64,000 bases of DNA from Cliona cf. orientalis (Eukaryota > Porifera > Demospongiae > Clionaida > Clionaidae): NCBI GenBank assembly GCA_963930775.1, contig OZ005694.1:1860001-1924000 (forward strand), written 5' to 3'. Position numbers and translations under genes: made by a program. This document shows, piece after piece, positions 43,401-54,148 of this stretch (position 1 is the first letter of the stretch; every line of letters starts with the position of its first letter). A model generated the notes under the pieces. That model searched no databases. It was not told where the DNA came from and saw nothing but the letters and a program-made list of their open reading frames with translations.

Positions 43401-45330
43401 TACCAAAAACAGAAGTACGTGGCCTTTTCTGCTTCAAGATCAGTCTTAGCTACTTTCTGGCCGTTTCTAAGGTTGTCACAGTGCACCCTCTGACTCAGGA
43501 GTGGACTCGACTCAGCTACTCATGACTCTGATGATATTTACGACTCTAAGCGGCTCCTGTGCAAGTTTTAGCTATGGCCCCGAGTAGTGCCATATCGTCT
43601 CTGGGCCACTTATTAAAATGAGTCAATAGTTGGGTACTAACGACAGAGGAACCACGGTCTGTATGTCTGCTGGTATGACGGCTAGTAGCGCACTCCGAGG
43701 GCTGGTCCGGTCCGATCCGTGAGCTGTGTTAACAATGTTAGTAGGCGTGTCCATTAGTTAAATGGACCACACCCATTTTTTTACATCACTGTAACTGGCT
43801 GAAGGGTGCGGCTTGCGAGACTGACATGTACACTGTACTAGATGATCATGATCGCATATCGACGGGTGGACTAATCGATCATAGGTGGAATAAACGTAAG
43901 CCCCCCTCCTCTCCACACACACAAAAGACAACGATATGTGCAAGTCTGTGTGCTGCCACCAAGTGCAGTAGAGTGTGCTTTTAATAGAAAGTTTTGTGTC
44001 CTCATCTGGTATAATGTGGACAGCTGGAATGCATTGACAGAGGCGTAGGAAGATGGTTTGGTAAAGGGGGCTCTATAGATCTATAGGCAAGGGGAGTATG
44101 ATCAGTGTGTACAAAATTGAGCCTAGCTATGTAACTTTCAGAAAACATAGGGGGGCACCAGCCCCCGGAGCCCCAATGGTTCCTACGCCTATGCTGCAAT
44201 AATACTTGGCAACTAATTGCCACTTCCATACAGTGCCAGGCATATGCGTATTAAACTACAGATCATATGTAATTACATTCCATGGGAGTAGGAAATGTAT
44301 GCTTCTGAAATTTAATGATTGCGGAGTCACAATAATACAATGTCATAATAATTATGTCAAAGACGAGAAAGGATGACCATTTTAATCAGGCTTTCTTGCG
44401 TGTGTATATATGGGGGGGGGGGGGGGGGGTACAAGACTAGCTGATCTGAATACATGCACAGTTGTGTTATTCATGTTTGTTCATTTCTTCAATGCAGGGA
44501 ACCATTCTATAGACCAGGGAGAGAAGTATTGCTGCTTTTAGCAATTATTGTGAAACACTTATAGTGGTACTACATGACTCTATTGTAGCTAGCTCAGCAC
44601 TGATTTTATACATTATTTTTTCTAAATAATCAAGTGTTCTCATGTTCAGATATTGTCGTATAATGATCAATACATTCACACAATGAAGAACATCACTCCC
44701 TACTTAACACATGATACTTAAGACATATGGATAATCTTCCATTTGGTCCAAAATGTCTAGCTAGACATAGTGGATGGTGGTCAATAAGCCCATGATACCT
44801 ATGTACAAGCACAGAGCTTTGAACAATTGCACTAACCATAAATGAATGAAAGTGGTAGTTGCGGTATGTGATTAGAGCTGAAAGAATAAATAGGCACTCC
44901 TGATTTGGAGTAATGATTAAGTCTACTATCTTTCCAAATAGTGGCTGGTCATCTTCCATGGCATAGATAAGCACCATCCCCTTCTGATACGTAGTTCCAT
45001 TGATGGTGGCTGATCGAACCCTGTTGTATTATTGTCATAATATAATTATTAGTGTCGTAAGTTGGAAGCAATAATGATATTACCTGAATACTACAGTATC
45101 TTCAGATAGCTCTTCAGTAGCAAGCTGCAGCTCAACAGCAATATCCAAATCTTTTACAGCAGTGCTTTTGGTTAAAAACCGTGAATTAATTAGAATAAGA
45201 CTTAAGTACAGATAGCACACATGTGCTTCCCGTAATCTGTCCGGACATATGTATATCTTTTAGCCACCTCAAAGTTCATTGCCAATTTTGGTATAATTAT
45301 TATGGTCGATCACAGGAAGTAGATAACTAT
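40407..45330 (-). repeat. Right arm of the 4.9-kb inverted duplication
   Basis: Reverse-complement partner of 1815-6753. Its inner edge (TGGGCTTTTCCATTAATG) also occurs as a repeat terminus at about 60050-60079. Its outer edge falls inside an intron of the transposase-like gene, which continues without a break to 48365, so this arm is the more complete locus. Confidence 0.93.
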
Positions 45331-48300
45331 TTTTGAATATTAATGCTGCATACGTATCCGTTCTAATTATCGTGCCACTTAAAATAATTATCAAACATGG
45401 GTGGTGCATACCATAGTGTCCTAGGTAAGTGCCCATCGGCTTAGAGCGAAAATGTGGAAAACATAGCTTCCAGTACTAATTAAGCCAGTGGTATACCGAC
45501 TGTAAGTTAGTATATACAGTACCACTCTAATTGGAATTAAATTTTATCAGGAAAAACTAATTAGAATGGATATGGAATGATGAATAATAATTTCCAAGCA
45601 TCAGGAATTAATTAAACAAGTACTTAAGTTGAAGTGGCCTAATAGGTATAATACCACGAACATAACTACGTGAGATAAAGTACAATGGAGCCCTAATTAA
45701 ATTAATTAAGTAGTTTGAATTGTAATCCCCCTCCCTCTCACTTGAATAATACAGACCCTTGAGCTGATACAATGTGAGGTAGGTAGTCAATAGCTATGAA
45801 TTCACATACAGGATAATTTACACAAACCTAACCTCCTGTGTATGATGATTTTGACTTCATGTATGTGGAAGGGTCCATCATCTGGTAGCAAATGTAATTC
45901 TGATGGCGAGTTGCTAGAGTCTTGGGGATATTTATAAAATTCCCAGTGACTCTTGCAAGATGCTTAAAGTAGCTATGCTTCGCCTCATATCTCATACACC
46001 ATAGGCGTACAAGAGGACCACACCTGTACCAATAATAATTTCTATGATAGACTCGAGTAGCTAAAATAATTATTGTGAATTTCATACCATCCGAAAAAAT
46101 AATTAATTTTTACCGTTTCATCCATGATGGCATGTGCACCATGTAGTGCATTTTTGGTGTCAATTGTCTTGATGGATACAGCTCTTTGAATGTTTCTAGG
46201 AAGTCTTCCACTAACATAGCAACATAGTCCGCCCTTTCAGGAGTGGTTACAGGAGCAAACAACTCATCCACAATGTCTAAAAGTAGCAAGAAGTTTTCCC
46301 AGTACTCGTCTCCCTCTGGAACTAGGTCTCCAACCAGCGTAGGGAGGAATCGTCCTAGGCACCACATCTGACAGGCTATACAAACATTATTAAAATTAAA
46401 AGTTAATTATACAATTGCCATACCAGTTTGTTTCAATTCTCCATTTGGTGATATATGATGAGCTGCTATCTCAGAGGGACGGTTCTTGCATTCCACTGAT
46501 CCAAAGCTGAATGCTCCAATGCGTTCATTCAAACGCTTTAGACTAAATAGCCTTTCCTCTGTTACGTAGTGTATCAATAGGTGTTTGATACACAACGATA
46601 AACTACCTGATGGTGCATAAATTTAATAAGTAACTTTTTCAATCATAGTAAAAACTAACCTTCAAGAATATCATGCATTACATCAGGTACTAGTCCACGG
46701 ACGACATGAAAGTATTGACAGTTATTTAGAATAGAATTCCTAGTCACTCCATATGTTGTTGCAATGTGGCTTTGAAGTGAACCTGCTCCTGTGAGTGCCT
46801 CACAGTGCGCAGCATATATTTCCTCTGTACGAAGCTGAACATCTTGCTCTTTGAACTAAATGCCAGAACACATAATACAATAAACATCGCAGCCACAGTA
46901 TATGCACCTTAGTCTGCATTCCTTCCATTGTGACCATGCAGAATTGGCATTTTCGAAAGGCAGACGCAAGATTTTTAAATCCTCCCAGAGGCCATGCAGC
47001 AAGATTATCTGCTGAGACGACAGTCAGGGTTCCACGGAAAGCCACCTTCTTCCCATCAAAGTCAAACACCACACCCTCTTCCTATATAAACTTTATACTA
47101 ATGGACAAAATTAATTAGATTTAATTATACCTTTTCAAGGTCTAAAATTGAGTCCAGAATGGGTTCTAAGACCTCTTCAATTCCATATTTTTTGATAATG
47201 TCGTAAGCCGCTACACACAGAAGATGTATATTTTTGAGAGATGATCGAAGAATGGGATCAAGGTTCCCCAAAGTGTAGTAAAAGAAACCTATTAATAATT
47301 ATCCAGAAGGTTTGATAACTATAATAATTTAATTATTATTATTTTACCAAGTTTATGCTTCTTGGACCCAAGTGGATTACAAAGTTCAAGCTCATCATAG
47401 TACAGCTGAATCTGCAATGCACAAGGATCTTCTTGGAACAGTAAATTATTAGCATAAAGGGTTCCATCACAGTAATCACCCAATAAGCCATCACGTAATG
47501 AATGTGAATTCATCACCTATCAACCATAATAGTGTGCGTATTAAAAATTATACAAAAGATGACATAATCGAGCTTATATACCTGCTCTCTAACAATATCC
47601 ATTCTCAACAGAGCTTGTAAAGACTGGTGCAAAGGTATATCGTAACAGCAGTCTTTGATTTCAATTGACTTCCCATTCTTTTCTCCAAGATAACGGCCAA
47701 GTACACGTTCAACTGGTTCCTATAATATTATTGAAACGTCATTGGAAAATAATTATTAATTAGTACATACCACATAGCTGAAGTGCTCCCTGTAATACTT
47801 CTGTTGTAAATACTGTGTCTCGAGACCATCAAACGGGGTATTGTTGAAAATCGATTTATCGATATTAAGCTCTACATCAGGTGAGGATTGTTTCAAACGT
47901 TCCTGTAAGCCACACATTGCTTCACTCCATAATCCTCTGACACTGAAAACAATTTTATCCACAGATGCTTGTGTAAGCTTACATTCCTCCTTGATTTGGA
48001 GAAGAAATTTGGCTTCACTAAGCTGTAGATTGACACCCGTACCGCTGGACTGCTGATCACTTGTGATTGGATCATTTCGTGTAGTAATATCATCGTCAAT
48101 AGGATTATCCAACATTGTAGAGAGGTTCCGATGGATACTTTCAGTATGAGTGCTCTGCATGGGAATCATCCAGGTGTAAGATATCCCTGTGCTTTCTGTA
48201 TACATGAGATCTGAAGGACTCAAAATTGGTATAGGTTTCAGGACAAGCTTTAATGCCACATCTAATGGATAATCCAGGATCAAAGCGATGAATCGAACCT

Positions 48301-48365
48301 ATATGGCGGAGAACAGAAGCAAAACTTCTGCCAGCAAATTGATCGCATATCGTACACACGAACAT
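44693..48365 (-). CDS. C2H2 zinc-finger CACTA-like transposase gene, 11 exons
   Basis: Exons: 48365-47771, 47719-47582, 47516-47348, 47288-47131, 47081-46908, 46855-46660, 46606-46424, 46375-46114, 46023-45833, 45171-45084, 45020-44693, joined by GT-AG introns in consistent phases. Exon 1 has two zinc fingers: C4-x2-C7-x13-H21-x4-H26 and C36-x4-C41-x12-H54-x4-H59. Later motifs include LELCNPLGSKKHKLG, RGTLTVVSADNLAAWPLGGF followed by CQFC, VPDVMHDILEG, VECKNRP and LWCMRYEAKHSYFK. I know this set from an animal transposon-derived family, and the D-containing motifs resemble Tnp2/Plavaka-type DDE transposases. Two defects: a +1 frame change in exon 1 between the fingers and the next domain (about 48150-48180, no intron signal), and AA instead of AG before exon 10. 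Likely nuclear; it would excise and insert the element. Family name is inference. Confidence 0.7.
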
Positions 48366-48545
48366 TCTGATTCTCTCCTTTCCGAATCTTCCCGCTCAAA
48401 ATGAAGATGCTTTGTTATGCGCATGCGCATTTAGCTCCATTGCAGCTGCAGCTGGCTATCTGGCAGCTGCAAAACTTTTGAAGAGCAAGACAGAGCTAAA
48501 AGCTAGAGAGAAGCTGAAGAGGCGCTAAGCTATCTTTCCGCTAGA
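48366..48545. promoter_or_regulatory. 180-bp bidirectional promoter region with NRF1-type palindrome
   Basis: Lies between the two divergent start codons. TGCGCATGCGCA at 48418-48429 is a perfect palindrome and a canonical NRF1-type site. No TATA box is obvious. CAGCTGCAGCTGGC follows at about 48445. With so little space, the transposase-like and SAM genes are probably co-expressed from here. Confidence 0.6.
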
Positions 48546-51500
48546 ATGGCAGTTGGAGATAAAAGCATTAAAGAGCTTGGGGAATGGTTGGAGAAAGAAG
48601 GATTTGGCGAAAGTGTGGTCGAGATTTTTGCTAGTAAGTCTGATTTCTAAGGCTATATACGAGTCGTAGCGAATGCCTGGGTCTGTAAGGATGATTAACA
48701 AGCATGCGGGTTTTTTTCTCTTTGACAGAAAATGAAATCGATGGGGAGGCCTTCCTTCTGCTCACAAAAGAGGACGTGAAGGATTTGGTAAAAGCTGTGG
48801 GTCCACGAACGAAATTGCTACTGAAGCGGAGTAATCTCCTGAGGCTGAAAACATCGAGCACGCCTTCTCAGGTACAAATTGCTGTATAGGTAGACATTGT
48901 ATCACCATTTATATAGCTAATTTAATATGATAGCTATGTATTAATTTAATATGTATGGCTATAAAAGTAGTGTTTGACTCTGAGCTGAGTTTTAATAGGG
49001 GTGTCTTTATTAATTTTAGTGGAATAGAACGGTGGAATGGAATGATGGAATGGAATGGAATAGTGGAATAATCATGCCCACCGAGTGTGTTTTGTGACAA
49101 CCTTGTGTAGTGGGGTATACCGTAATAATAATAGAGTCACGAGGTTTATTCATGTGCATAATTATGTGCTGCTTGTGGTGCGACTACTATTCAAGTGAGG
49201 CGACCATTTCTTTTAGCACTTCCAGAGGTGTGGCAACTATTTGTGAGGGCAACTAATCAAGAGTGGCATCTGAATGAGCAAATTTTGCATATTATCCTAG
49301 ACAGCTTGCTGGAGCCTTAGTTGACCACTAATCAACAAGCCTTTGATAGGTGATCTGTCCTATCATAGGTGAACACAATATTATGTGATCATCACAGCCC
49401 ACAACAGAGCTATTGACATGATAATAATAATATTATAGCTACTTAATAGGCAGCTGGCCACGTTAGAATCATACATGTACATTTACAGTCTCTATCATGC
49501 ACGTGTCCGTCCGCCTGTAAAAAAACTCATAGCTTTCATTTCTACTGTTACAGGACATCTCTACTGCTCTTGGAGAAACTTCCCCTGAAGATGTTGGCAG
49601 CTCATCTCTTCTGGTATGCTGTAGTTGCTTAGTAGTTGATTTTATAGTAGACCAACGGAGAGTATAATATCATGCCTGCATGGGGGGGGGGGGGGGGGGG
49701 GGGGGGGGGGTGGTGTTTGAATTTGTCATTATAAGATCAATTTAAAGCTTGATCCATACCAGAGTCACATCATTTTTGTGGGTATATATGTGTGAGCCAC
49801 GTAATTAACAGTCACATGTGCTTTTCTTATAACTTCAGCCTCCCACGTGGAGTAAAGCCAGCCCTTCTATCAGTCAGGAGGCTAGCACTGAGGCAACTGT
49901 AGGAGAGGTAAATACAGAGTAAGACCTAATATTTTTGCTCATTGTTCCATATAATTTGAGGTCTTGGACAAATCCCCTGCCTACACAAATGTAAAAGTTT
50001 GTCAAGCTAGCTCTATCTTCTTAATATTATAGCCTGAAGCTGCCAAGGAAGGTACTCTTAGTGGCATGAGTGATTTTGAAGATGACAGCTTTGATCAAGA
50101 ATCTGAGAGAGAAGCGAATCCTGAGCTGAGTGACCAGGACAGTGAGGAAGATGGTGCTAGAGTTGTAAATGTAATTTACCAATGTTAGCTATACATATGA
50201 TAAAATATTATGGCACCATAATCAGATTTTTTTTGCTACTTTGGTTTTGTAGCAATCATCCGTAGCCAAGAAAATAAAATTAGAGCCTGCAGCTGTTATT
50301 AAGCTACCAGTATCTACGACACCAATGTCCAAGAAGAAGCAGGAACCTAGACTACCACGACCGTTCCAACTGCCCGACAATTTTAATCCAACGATCGCTG
50401 ACGCCTTGAAAAAGGAAGCCCTTTCTGGAAAAGTTCGGGGTAAATTCCTGCAAGTAATCGCTGACTCCATATTCCGGTTTAAGAGTTATCCAACAGAAGA
50501 CGAATATACACATGTCACTCAACAAATGGTGAAGAAATGGCCTTTCCTCAGCAACGGAGGCAATTATGTAAGTAGTGTGCTATAGTAAGATGTTGGTGGT
50601 GGTGGGGGGGGGGGGGGGGGGGGAGAGACACATCTAACAGCTAGAGGATGATTTGGCAACCATAATTTCATTATGCTAAGCAATACTACATGGGACCAGT
50701 AGATTGTACTGAGCTTAAAGGGATAATTACTTAAAGTATTGTGTATGGGGGAGGGGGCAGAGAACAAACTTGGCACTTTCATATAACTATTCCTGTCTGA
50801 ACTTTATGCCAATGTTTCTAGGGTTATCTTGTGGTTGGTTTGAAGGAAAAAATTGCATACAAACGAAAACCGGATGACTGCAAAAGAGGCAAGAAGAGTG
50901 AAAAGCCATATAAAGTGAAGAAACCTCAGATGCCTGCTGCGCCGGCCGCTCCCCTTCCTGGTATTGGAGAGGATGAAGCTTCTCATAAAAGGCACGTCAC
51001 CCTACTCAAGGCTGAATGCAAGAAAGCCAATCCGAACAAGTATACGTACCAAGATCTCATGAAGCGAACATTTTCATTTCGTCGCCAAATGCTCCTTGAG
51101 AATCCTATCTCTGTTGAACAGCTGATGGCTGACTATCCAGCAATGAAATTTCCAGATGAGGTAATACATTAACTCTTTCATTCTAGGCACATTTTTATGC
51201 ACAAAATACTTCTTCATTATTAAGATTGTTCGTGAGTTTGACAGAATCAATGAGGCTGCTGTGAGCAAATCAATTCTTCAGACGTGGGAGACTCTTGTTC
51301 CGACTATCCTGGAATTGGCTGCAAATGAAAGTTGTTCTGCCATTAATAATATGATAGAGGGAGCTGACCATTTTTCCGAAGGTAGATATGCCTGCACTTG
51401 TGTTCACAGCGTAACTCTATAATATTGTAAACCGTAGATCTGTTGTGTGTGTGTGTGTGTGTGTGTGATAAGATACATTGATACAATTGCAGAGTACAAA

Positions 51501-53652
51501 AGTATTGTGGCCATCAGCGTTCTCTACTATATGATACCTGATGTGAGGACATCACAAGACCACACAAGGATAATTACTTTCGTTGAGGTGCGTTAACTTA
51601 ATTCTTTTAATGTTAGTTTCTCATCCTCTACTTTTGGGATACTAATTTTTATTAAATTAGCATGGCCACACCTACAGACTAAATGAGATCGGTGTATTTT
51701 CATGTTCATCTTCCCATTACATAACTACTTTACCAAGAACCAGGATGAGAAACTAATTTTATGGCTACCTAAAAGAACTATCATAATGTGGGTGCACTTA
51801 AATAAGATTTGTGTCGTTGAATCAGGTTCACCACCCGTGTGTGAAATGTTAGCTAATTCAATGTTTGGGTGGGGGAGCTTGGTACACCTAAACCCGCTCT
51901 ATTTCGTATCATACACAAGAGCCTAAGCACTCGGCCACCACCGTTGTCACTGCTAGTAGACGTTACTTTATAGATAAACTCTACACAATCCAGCCCCTCC
52001 TATCCGTACAATCAACCTATAGACAAACCCTAGAGACTAACCTTGCTAACCATTTGCAACCCATCCCCAGACCTCCTAGCCCCTCCCACACTAACCCTGC
52101 TAACCATTCGCATCCCAGCCCCTCCCATCCGTATCATCCAGCGATCGCGGCAGCATACATGTATGTACCGGCGTATCATGATCGGGTTGCGATCGCATTT
52201 GTGTCCTTACATGGTACCAAGAGTATATAATAGAGAGGGAGGGAGAGTATCCTACTTCACTATGGGCCTGTGTTACAACACTTTATGGGGGTCATGACCT
52301 TTATAATGATATTCACAGGCTTGAGGCCCCAGTTCTAGCCGTTTGTGGGCATGTATAGCTGTACTGTAGAGCACTAATGCAGCTGCTATGTGATGTTGTA
52401 GGACAATCTGTGAAACCACTTTGTATGTGAAAAGGTCATGACCCCCGTAAAGGGTTGTAACACAGGCCCATAGTTAAGTAGGATACTCTCCCTCCTTCTC
52501 TATTATATACTCTTGATGGTACGATCACAAACAAAGCACTGTCTCCACATCGAAGCACACGATTGGCCTAAAACTTGAACATGGGTTAGCTCTGTAGTTG
52601 GACCTATCAAACACACATTAAACTCGATTTTTATATGGAGGATTTTCCCAAATCTGGTCATATTATCATTAAATTTTGCTGTATGTGGAGTCTGCCATAC
52701 CCAAATGATAATTGTCATGACAATCATGTGCATACCGTATAGCGGGAAATTTTCGTTGGTGCTAATTTTCGTATGATTGACCAAAACACCCTTAGAATAA
52801 ATTTTCGTACTTTTTTAATTTCATATGCTTGCTGCGGGAGATTGTGCGCATGCGCAGCTGATAGCACTCACACTTACGTGCAGTATAATATGGTTAAACG
52901 CTAGCATCACTGGCTTCCTTGCATGATCATAGCTAATCGATGCTGATAGCGATCCACTGGGATCAGAAAGGTCACTCCGTTTCGACGCCTTGGCAAAGAA
53001 CCGATAAAGAAACATCGTTGAGTGAGCTAGCCTTGCATTTAACACCTGCTGCTAGCGACCGCATGTGGCCGTGGTAGGCGTATAGGTCGCGCATAAAAGA
53101 AAAAAATCGCACGTTCAAATTTTCTCGGTTTTTATTTTCGTATAAGGGATGGAGCATACGAAATATACAAAAATTAGCACCATACAAAAATTTTCCGCTA
53201 TACGGTATGACATGCTACATACAGTGTGTCCCCAGACAAAGTGCTCAGTGTGTCGCTATATACCAGACCCTCCTTGAGGGTGGGATCTGGGGATGAGACT
53301 AGAATGTGGCTACTAACTTGAATTATATTTTTCCTATTAGGATACTGCAGATGTGAAGGCAGTAGCCAGAGCTGTACCATCTCCTCAGCCCTGCATTGTG
53401 GCACGTGCAAGTGATGGCAATGTTAAAGATGCCTTCTTGGTTATTGAACGCTCACCATTGATCAAGAAAATTTCAGTTGTCAAAAGCTGTTTGTTGGTAC
53501 TGTTTTCGTCATACTATGCCTTTAATGTGCATTATCCACATGGCTGTTGCAACTTCTTTACTTTGCTGGAGGTACTTTTCTTAAACAGGAAAGTTCCTCC
53601 AAGGAAGCCAAGGCTTTCTGCACTAGCATCACAGCTACAGGCTCTGTTGTAA
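48546..53652 (+). CDS. SAM-domain protein (SAMD3-like), 10 exons, 571 aa
   Basis: Exons: 48546-48633, 48729-48871, 49554-49613, 49839-49907, 50033-50170, 50253-50567, 50822-51160, 51225-51381, 51493-51587, 53341-53652. All introns are GT-AG and phases agree, giving 572 codons with the stop. Residues 1 to about 70 form a SAM domain (ELGEWLEKEGFGESVVEIF, NEIDGEAFLLLTKEDVKDL, GPRTKLL). An acidic linker (SDFEDDSFDQESE) and a basic patch with VAKKIKLEP, a possible nuclear signal, follow. The C-terminal half carries LPDNFNPTIADAL, KWPFLSNGGNYGYLV and YPAMKFPDE, as in the SAMD3-like proteins expanded in fish and cnidarians. It starts 181 bp from the oppositely oriented transposase-like gene and lies inside the same CACTG-ended element, so it may be the accessory protein. 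No frame lesion was seen. Intron 9 (1.75 kb) is swollen with repeats. Confidence 0.8.
49019..49072. repeat. TGGAA microsatellite
   Basis: Irregular GGAAT/TGGAA repeats in intron 2 of the SAM gene; a scattered relative (CCATTCCATCATTCC) lies near 63275. Confidence 0.6.
49681..49710 (+). repeat. Poly-G tract
   Basis: An uninterrupted run of about 29 G in intron 3 of the SAM gene. A second run of about 20 G lies at 50603-50622 in intron 6. Both could form G-quadruplex structures. Confidence 0.8.
51436..51469. repeat. TG microsatellite
   Basis: About 13 GT dinucleotides in intron 8 of the SAM gene. Confidence 0.85.
51860..52140 (-). repeat. SINE-like repeat copy in SAM intron 9
   Basis: The minus strand holds GGTGGCCGAGTGCTTAGGCTC (A-box like). 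The adjacent AGACAAACCCTAGAGACTAACC and CCATCCCCAGACC blocks match 20935-21000 next to the tRNA-like sequence at 20830-20892. The AACCCTGCTAACCATT block is partly duplicated here. Confidence 0.5.
52213..52522. mobile_element. Foldback element with about 95-bp arms
   Basis: GTACCAAGAGTATATAATAG at the left is inverted at 52503-52522. The arms continue through GGGAGAGTATCCTACTTCACT and GGGCCTGTGTTACAACACTT with few mismatches. About 110 bp separates them. Lies in SAM intron 9. Confidence 0.75.
52735..53205. mobile_element. TA-flanked MITE (CCGTATAGCGG ends)
   Basis: CCGTATAGCGGGAAATTTTC and the inverted AAAATTTTCCGCTATACGG tips continue for about 40 bp, with TA on both sides (52733-52734, 53206-53207). 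471 bp, no transposase. The third recognisable insertion in SAM intron 9. Confidence 0.75.
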
Positions 53653-54148
53653 CTGGCCTAATCAGCCCTGGTATCATATTATAATATAGTATTATTATAG
53701 AGTTAGGCTTCATTCTTATACATGTAGACTACATGGGCTATATACAGTATATTACGCCTTTGGCCTTGGCTTCAGCATACATATTATTATAATTGCTGTT
53801 TATTATTATTAATATTATTTCTGGAAGAGATTTTGACTCAAGTTACCTTTAGGCTACACACCTTTAGTTATTATTTGTTATAATTTATGTTGCTCTTCGT
53901 CATTGTGATGATAATATTATTGTAATAATTATTGCTATTGTCATAGTAATTCAGCTACATGCATGGTGCATGGTCGAAGTGCACAATCAGCAATGCATGC
54001 TCAATACAACTTGCGTAGTGCCATTCACTGACTATTGTAGTAGTGATAAATCAATGTAGTGAACATCACCACAGCAAAATCAGTGATATCTGTGGCAGGT
54101 ATTTCACTACTAATTTGTAGTGAAATTCACTATTTTGTTTTTACAGTG

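Larger units (their letters stand above)
43206..54148. mobile_element. Candidate CACTA (EnSpm-like) two-gene transposon
   Basis: Termini CACTGTAAAAAC (43206-43217) and GTTTTTACAGTG (54137-54148) are perfect 12-bp inverted repeats of the CACTR type. Each is followed inward by about 120-150 bp of palindromic TAGTGA/TCACTA repeats, as in CACTA subterminal arrays. Neither terminus has a partner nearby, so neither is just a local MITE. CA flanks both sides (43204-43205, 54149-54150), compatible with a 2-bp duplication but weak evidence alone. Inside are two divergent genes: a C2H2 transposase-like protein and a SAM-domain protein. The element also carries a hAT-like MITE (44038-44192) and repeats in intron 9 of the SAM gene. 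Length 10,943 bp. A frameshift and a lost splice acceptor suggest this copy is no longer autonomous. Confidence 0.65.
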
